A stretch of DNA of 64,000 nucleotides, taken from assembly GCF_003285015.1 (NCBI RefSeq), contig NZ_QMFB01000027.1:59100-123099 (forward strand), given 5' to 3'. The stretch comes from Paenibacillus contaminans. GTDB taxonomy: Bacteria; Bacillota; Bacilli; Paenibacillales; NBRC-103111. Positions within the stretch are counted from its first letter, which is position 1; every line of letters starts with the position of its first letter. Positions 59,549 to 64,000 of the stretch are shown piece by piece. The notes under the pieces were generated by a model. The model did not search any database, was not told the DNA's origin, and saw nothing but the letters and a program-made list of their open reading frames with translations. The translations under genes and the position numbers were made by a program.

Positions 59549-59729
59549 TGAGGCCAGCGCACATTCCTCGTTCGGCAACCGGCCGTGACGACCTGCCACG
59601 CCGCATAAGTATACGTTCCGTTCATCGTAAGGCCTCTTCCGCCGGGAGTCGGGCACAGGCTTGATCCCGCGATCGTACATTTTCGTCAAAAAAGTCTACC
59701 TGCATCTTTGACGCTGGCTTTTCCGGCAT

Positions 59730-59766
59730 AAAAAAATCCGGCGATCTCTAATAGATCGTCGGATTT
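59730..59766 (-). terminator. Rho-independent terminator of the hydrolase gene
   Basis: AAATCCGGCGATCT pairs with AGATCGTCGGATTT around a short loop. On the minus strand it ends in TTTTTTT. Confidence 0.92.
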
Positions 59767-59774
59767 ACAATTAA

Positions 59775-60575
59775 TTATGCCTGAACCTTCTCGTCCAGAA
59801 ACAGCCGCATCGCTTCGAGCAGTCTTTCGGGCGCTTCGTACATGCTCATATGCCCCGCCTCTTCCAGCAAAAACTTGTGCATATTCGGCTTGTTGACGTG
59901 AAACGTTTTGTCGGGCGCGACGATCTGGTCCTTCTCCCCTGCCACGAGCAGTACGGGGACTTTGGAGCCTTTGAGCACGGCTGTGCGGTCCGGTCTCGCC
60001 CGCATGCCTGCGAGCGTACGGATTGCGCCGTCACGTTTGGTCGCCTTGCCGATTTTAAGTGCTTTTTCGACTTCATCCGGCATCGATTCCACATGCTCGG
60101 GGGCGAACAGCTTCGGGATCAGCCCTTCGATAAATGGATTGAGCCCTTTCTCGCGAATCAGGTTCATGTTTTTGGTCCGGTTCGTTTTTCCCTGCTCGTC
60201 GTCAGGGAACGAAGCCGAGTGGATAAGTCCGAACGCTTTCAGCTTCTTCGGATACCGCTCGGCAAAAGCCAATGCGACATACCCGCCGAGCGAATGGCCG
60301 AGCACCACCGCCTTTTCCACCTTCAGCGTACGCAGCAGCTGCGCGACATCCTCCGCCATCGCTTCCATCGTATAAGGGTCCTCGGGTGCGTCGGAATCGC
60401 CGTGGCCGCGCTGGTCCGGAGCGATCACCCGATATTTCTCGGAAAGCGCGGGCACGACTTGATCCCAGTATGCCCCGCTCCCGCAAAAGCCGTGGAGCAA
60501 AACGACCGGCAATCCGCTGCCTTGATCCGTATAAGCCAGCTTGTTTTCATTTATCGAGATAAATTTTTTGGCCAT
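59775..60575 (-). CDS. Alpha/beta hydrolase
   Basis: A 266-residue alpha/beta-hydrolase-fold enzyme. The oxyanion region is VVLLHGFCGSGAYW, the nucleophile Ser is in VLGHSLGGYVAL (about residue 94), the acidic residue is in VAGEKDQIV and the His is in EAGHMSMYEAP. It resembles esterases or haloperoxidase-like hydrolases; no specific substrate can be named. It has no signal peptide. It is a single-gene unit with its own terminator. Confidence 0.9.
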   Translation of the reverse strand: MAKKFISINENKLAYTDQGSGLPVVLLHGFCGSGAYWDQVVPALSEKYRVIAPDQRGHGDSDAPEDPYTMEAMAEDVAQLLRTLKVEKAVVLGHSLGGYVALAFAERYPKKLKAFGLIHSASFPDDEQGKTNRTKNMNLIREKGLNPFIEGLIPKLFAPEHVESMPDEVEKALKIGKATKRDGAIRTLAGMRARPDRTAVLKGSKVPVLLVAGEKDQIVAPDKTFHVNKPNMHKFLLEEAGHMSMYEAPERLLEAMRLFLDEKVQA

Positions 60576-60706
60576 TTTATTTCCCTCTTCTTCTATGTAG
60601 GTTGTGTCGGTTAACGGGCGGAACCCTTCCGCTTAGTATTCTCCATTTCCGCTTGGTTCCATCATAACCCGTCCTTGCTCCGATCACAAACCAAAGTTTC
60701 AATACC

Positions 60707-60746
60707 AAAAGCCGCCTCAACCAATCCCATTGGCGAGGCGGCTTTG
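60707..60746 (-). terminator. Terminator of the NlpC/P60 gene
   Basis: AAAGCCGCCTC pairs perfectly with GAGGCGGCTTT around 18 bases that include a small CCAATCCCATTGG stem. The T-run on the minus strand is short (TTTT). Confidence 0.75.
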
Positions 60747-60780
60747 TTCTCGTAAAAGCAATGAATCAGGCTTGTCCGTT

Positions 60781-61281
60781 CTAGTTGAGAACGCGGCGTG
60801 CTGTCGTGTAGTTTTTGCTCCACCAGCCCGAGCTCATGTCGGAAATCGTCACGCCCGGTTTCCCGTACGTGTGCATGATTTTGCCGTTGCCGATATAGAC
60901 GGCTACGTGATGCACCGGCGAATAGAAGAAAACGAGATCGCCCGGCTTCAGCTGGCTGCGCGGCACGTATTTGCCTACGCTCAATTGCTGCTTGGAAGAA
61001 CGGGGAAGCTGAATCCCTTGCTTGCCAAAAATATACTGGGTAAAGGACGAGCAGTCGAAGCGGCTTGTACTTCCTTTTGCAGCACCGTATTGATAGGGCA
61101 CGCCCAAATATTTTTTCCCTGTGGCAATAATATTGTCCGCTTTGGCGGATGCGGACACCGCTGTGGCGGCGTGAGCAGGCGCTGCACCGAATGCAGCCGT
61201 TCCCGAAAGCATGAGCGTCAGACTCAAACCTACAGCAGTCAGCGTTTTACCGAAACGGATGTTTTTAAAGTTAGTCATCAT
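60781..61281 (-). CDS. Exported NlpC/P60 family endopeptidase
   Basis: A 166-residue secreted cell-wall hydrolase. The signal peptide (about residues 1-39) has a basic start, LTAVGLSLTLMLSGTAAFG and AHA before the cleavage site. The C40 domain follows directly: TGKKYLGVPYQYGA, the nucleophile Cys in RFDCSSFTQYIFGKQG, and LKPGDLVFFYSPVHHVAVYIGNGKIMH with the catalytic His. It cuts peptide stems of peptidoglycan. There is no separate wall-binding domain. AAGGAGG lies seven bases upstream. It is divergent from the two-component system at 61537. Confidence 0.93.
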   Translation of the reverse strand: MMTNFKNIRFGKTLTAVGLSLTLMLSGTAAFGAAPAHAATAVSASAKADNIIATGKKYLGVPYQYGAAKGSTSRFDCSSFTQYIFGKQGIQLPRSSKQQLSVGKYVPRSQLKPGDLVFFYSPVHHVAVYIGNGKIMHTYGKPGVTISDMSSGWWSKNYTTARRVLN

Positions 61282-61536
61282 GAAGTCCTCCTTCAGGTTT
61301 TGAGTTGCAAAGCATTGCCTGGGACAACTATAACACGGGATTTTATCCCACCATTTGCCAAAGGGAGCGCAAACCTCCGCCGTTACTGCGCGAAAACGCT
61401 TTAATAAGAAAATCGTAAGAATTGTCTCATCGAACCTTCATCATTTTATCACCCGATTCTCTTATTCCTGTGATAGGCTGTTAGATTTGCATAGCAATGC
61501 CGCGGAAGGGGCACGATATTCCCAGAGGTCATGCCT

Positions 61537-62208
61537 ATGAGACGATTATTGCTGATTGAGGACGAATTGAATTTGGCCCGTTTTATCGAGCTTGAGCTGC
61601 AGCATGCCGATTTCTCGGTCACTGTCGCCCATGACGGCAAACAAGGACTCGGTCTGGCATTGGACGAGGATTGGGATATCGTCCTTTTGGACGTGATGCT
61701 TCCCGGCTTAAACGGAATCGAGGTATGCCGGCGAATCCGCAATCATAAACAAACGCCGATTATTATGCTCACGGCAAGAGACAGCGTTATCGACCGGGTC
61801 TCGGGCTTGGACAGCGGCGCGGACGATTATATCGCGAAGCCTTTTGCCATAGAGGAGCTGCTCGCCCGCATTCGCGTCATTTTGCGCAGGATCGATCAGT
61901 TTGAGGATAAAGCTCCTCTGCTGTCCAAAAGCGGGTTGACCGTAGACGAACAATCCCGCACCGTAAAAAAAGGGGGAACTGTAATCGAGCTCACCAAACG
62001 GGAATACGATCTTCTCCTGATGTTCATGCATAACCGGAACCGCGTCCTGTCGCGAGAGCAGCTGATCGAGGGCGTATGGGGCCGCGATTGCGAAGCCGAA
62101 ACGAATGTCGTTGACGTTTATGTACGGTACCTGCGAAACAAGCTCGACGAGCCGGATGCAGACAGCTTCATCCAAACGGTGCGCGGCGTCGGATATGTAA
62201 TGAGATGA
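61537..62208 (+). CDS. OmpR/PhoB-family response regulator
   Basis: A 223-residue regulator. The receiver domain (residues 1-118) has the acidic pair in LLIEDELNLA, the phosphorylation Asp in WDIVLLDVMLPGLNG (about residue 51), the Thr in IIMLTARD and the Lys in YIAKPF. The winged-helix DNA-binding domain ends YVRYLRNKLDEPDADSFIQTVRGVGYVMR. ATG 61537 is seven bases after GAGGT; the ATG at 61531 is too close to it. The stop overlaps the start of the kinase gene by four bases. Confidence 0.95.
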   Translation: MRRLLLIEDELNLARFIELELQHADFSVTVAHDGKQGLGLALDEDWDIVLLDVMLPGLNGIEVCRRIRNHKQTPIIMLTARDSVIDRVSGLDSGADDYIAKPFAIEELLARIRVILRRIDQFEDKAPLLSKSGLTVDEQSRTVKKGGTVIELTKREYDLLLMFMHNRNRVLSREQLIEGVWGRDCEAETNVVDVYVRYLRNKLDEPDADSFIQTVRGVGYVMR

Positions 62209-63614
62209 AAACGATCAAGCGCCGTTTCCTCTGGCTCCCGATCAAATGGAAAATCGTCCTTTGGTCTTCCGGCCTGCTCCTCTTCCTGTACGTCATTTAT
62301 AACGTCGTCCAATATACGGTGATCAACCGTTGGCTGATGAAGCAGGAGGAGTCCGCGATTACGAAAAACATGGACGAGATCCTCGGCTATTTTCAAGAGA
62401 AAAATATGGACTTTACCGGCGAAGAGCTTCGCAGAAGCCGGCTTTACCTCGACCGCATCAGTCAAAATAACCAGCTGATCCGCATTTTGGACGGAACCGG
62501 GACCCCCATCCTGACGATCGAGAACGGACTGCCTGCCAGATGGATCGCATCGGAGCCCGTTTTCATTCAGCAGCTGACAAGCATGTACTATTATGAAAAT
62601 CGTTTGCTGCTAATTCGCAGCCCTTTGGTTACGGATCATTTTACAGGGACGATCGAAATCGCGAATCATCTCGTATCGACGGAGAAGCTGACCCGTTTGA
62701 TGCTGTTCCTGATGCTTGCCGGAGGCTTTGGAGCCATTCTGTTGAGCGGAGCGGCCGGGCTTGTACTGGCAGGGTGGATTTTGAGACCTTTGCGGTTGTT
62801 GGCGGAGACGATGAGAAGCATTAAACAAAGGGGGTTGCACGAACGCGTTCAGGTGGTCGATAACCGCGACGAGCTTTCGATGCTCACGAGCATGTTCAAC
62901 GAAATGATGGACCAGCTGGAGCAGGCTTTCTTGCGGCAGCAGCAGTTTGTCGAAGACGCCTCGCATGAATTGCGGACGCCGATTTCGATTATCGAGGGTC
63001 ATCTTTCCTTGCTTCAGCGCTGGGGTAAAAACGATCCGCTCATACTCGAGGAATCGCTGAACGCTTCCTTGCAGGAGTCCAGACGGCTACAGCATCTTGT
63101 ACAGGAGCTGCTGGACTTGTCCAGGGCCGAAACCTTCGACATGGCTTATGAAGAAAAAGCCGCCGATCCCAAGTTAACCATCCAGGCGACGATTAAAAAC
63201 TTGGCGATTCTTCATCCCGATTTTGACTTTGAAACCGATCTCGGCGGCCTGGACGGCGCAAAAACCGCGATCGCCCCTCATCACTTGGAGCAGATCCTGC
63301 TCATTCTGATCGATAACGCCGTTAAATATTCGCATCGGGAAAAAAGAGTCACGGTTTATGGAGCGGCTGCGGATACGGTTATTAAATTGGATGTGATCGA
63401 TTACGGGATCGGCATCCCGGCCGAGGAGCTGCCGAACATCGGGCATCGTTTCTACCGCGTCGACAAGGCGAGAACCCGCAGACAAGGCGGCACCGGCCTC
63501 GGTTTGGCGATCGCCAAACGGATCGTTGAACGTTACCGCGGAAGCTTGACGATCGACAGCGTCGAGGGAAAGGGCACGAAGGTGAGCGTGGTTTTGCCTG
63601 TTACGTTGGTATAG
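62205..63614 (+). CDS. Sensor histidine kinase (ArlS/YkoH-like)
   Basis: A 469-residue membrane kinase. Membrane helices lie at about 15-38 and 165-188, enclosing an extracytoplasmic sensor domain of about 125 residues. HAMP follows, then the H box VEDASHELRTPISIIEGH with the phosphorylated His, the N box LILIDNAVKYS, and the G boxes VIDYGIGIP and RRQGGTGLGLAIAK. It forms a coupled operon with the response regulator. The signal is unknown; the divergent wall endopeptidase is a possible target. Confidence 0.95.
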   Translation: MKTIKRRFLWLPIKWKIVLWSSGLLLFLYVIYNVVQYTVINRWLMKQEESAITKNMDEILGYFQEKNMDFTGEELRRSRLYLDRISQNNQLIRILDGTGTPILTIENGLPARWIASEPVFIQQLTSMYYYENRLLLIRSPLVTDHFTGTIEIANHLVSTEKLTRLMLFLMLAGGFGAILLSGAAGLVLAGWILRPLRLLAETMRSIKQRGLHERVQVVDNRDELSMLTSMFNEMMDQLEQAFLRQQQFVEDASHELRTPISIIEGHLSLLQRWGKNDPLILEESLNASLQESRRLQHLVQELLDLSRAETFDMAYEEKAADPKLTIQATIKNLAILHPDFDFETDLGGLDGAKTAIAPHHLEQILLILIDNAVKYSHREKRVTVYGAAADTVIKLDVIDYGIGIPAEELPNIGHRFYRVDKARTRRQGGTGLGLAIAKRIVERYRGSLTIDSVEGKGTKVSVVLPVTLV

Positions 63615-63617
63615 CAC

Positions 63618-64000
63618 TTTCGCCCGTTTGCGGCCTGCCTAGGGCGGATTTGTTGTACCGCGTGCAACTTTCCATCCGTTCGCGGCCCGACCCAGGCAGA
63701 TTGTTGTACCGCGTGCAACAGTTCGACCGTTCGCGGCATGCCTCGGGCGGATTGTTGTACGCCATACAACAGTTTTGCCCGTTTGCGGCATGTCCCGGGC
63801 GGATTTGTTGTACGCCATACAACAGTTTCGCCCATTTGCGGCATGTCTCGGGCAGATTGTTGTACCGCGTGCAACTTTCCACCCGTTCGCGGCCTGCCCC
63901 GGGCGGATTTGTTGTACGCCATACAACAGTTTCGCCCGTTTGCGGCATGCCTCGGGCGGATTTGTTGTACCGCGTGCAACTTTCCATCCGTTTGCGGCAT
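63618..64000. repeat. Tandem array of about 52-bp palindrome-containing units, running off the window
   Basis: Seven units beginning GTTGTAC (positions 63652 onward), after a partial one, each 51-53 bp. Each starts with a short palindrome of one of two types, GTTGTACCGCGTGCAAC or GTTGTACGCCATACAAC. A shared part follows, CCCGTTTGCGGCATGCC then GGGCGGATT. Types alternate irregularly. The array starts three bases after the kinase stop codon. The minus-strand frames through it do not keep a constant reading frame and are not genes. Confidence 0.9.

Noticed and set aside
63533..64000. 155-codon and similar minus-strand frames in the terminal array
   Set aside because: Repeat units vary between 51 and 53 bp, so the reading frame is not kept from unit to unit; the frames are open by composition only.
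63618..64000. CRISPR array
   Set aside because: The sequence between the short palindromes is itself conserved from unit to unit, so there are no unique spacers, and no cas genes are present.

Overview
The window is chromosomal DNA from a spore-forming, Gram-positive bacterium, most likely of the Paenibacillaceae (Paenibacillus/Cohnella-like). I infer this from the Bacillus-type pur gene order, spore-germination receptor genes, AGGAGG-type ribosome binding sites, frequent TTG and GTG starts and a moderately high GC content. The backbone keeps the Bacillus subtilis order yeaC-yeaD-yebA-guaA-pbuG-purEKBCSQLFMNHD-yerB-yerC, read on the minus strand from about 51.6 kb down to 0.9 kb. Unrelated genes are inserted at several points.

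Layout. 0-5.3 kb: a CbiX-like chelatase cut by the window edge, a YerC-type regulator, a Pro/Gln-rich YqfQ-like protein, a cluster of DnaA boxes built into a long inverted repeat, an LCP-family wall-polymer transferase and a YerB-like (DUF3048) lipoprotein. 5.5-16.2 kb: a TseB/YpmB-like membrane protein, a small membrane peptide, a TIM-barrel isomerase, a three-gene minus-strand unit (M20 amidohydrolase, GNAT acetyltransferase, ceramidase-like protein), alanine racemase, a Bax-inhibitor-1 family protein, a MTOX/sarcosine-oxidase-like flavoenzyme and an acyl-CoA dehydrogenase. 16.3-17.3 kb: a gene-free block with a microsatellite and a dispersed repeat.

17.4-33.6 kb is the purine operon, purE-K-B-C-S-Q-L-F-ridA-M-N-(AICAR formyltransferase)-(PurO-type IMP cyclohydrolase)-D. 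The usual bifunctional purH is replaced in place by two separate genes. Transcription starts from a TTGACA-type promoter next to two inverted PurBox-like sites, and the leader carries a guanine riboswitch with a strong terminator. The NCS2 purine permease gene (34.4-35.8 kb) has the same arrangement of PurBox pair, promoter, riboswitch and terminator. guaA (37.3-38.8 kb) has its own promoter. These genes form a purine synthesis, uptake and GMP-forming regulon.

39.0-46.7 kb: a plus-strand spore-germinant receptor cluster, B-A-C-D-B-B-B, with four B-type permease subunits. It is inserted between guaA and the yebA-yeaD-yeaC homologues (transglutaminase, DUF58 protein, MoxR ATPase; 46.9-51.6 kb). 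51.6-63.6 kb: a MITE-like element, a polysaccharide deacetylase, an M42 aminopeptidase, a 23S rRNA fragment, a second copy of the dispersed repeat seen near 16.7 kb, a TetR regulator and an MFS exporter sharing an identical operator, a CapA-like protein, an alpha/beta hydrolase, an NlpC/P60 endopeptidase and an OmpR-type two-component system. The window ends inside a roughly 52-bp palindromic tandem array.

The most unusual items are the DnaA-box inverted repeat, the in-place replacement of purH, the four-B germination locus with an apparent non-ATG/GTG/TTG start, and several families of dispersed or tandem non-coding repeats, two of them with two copies in this window. All family assignments come from reading the sequence; no database search was run.
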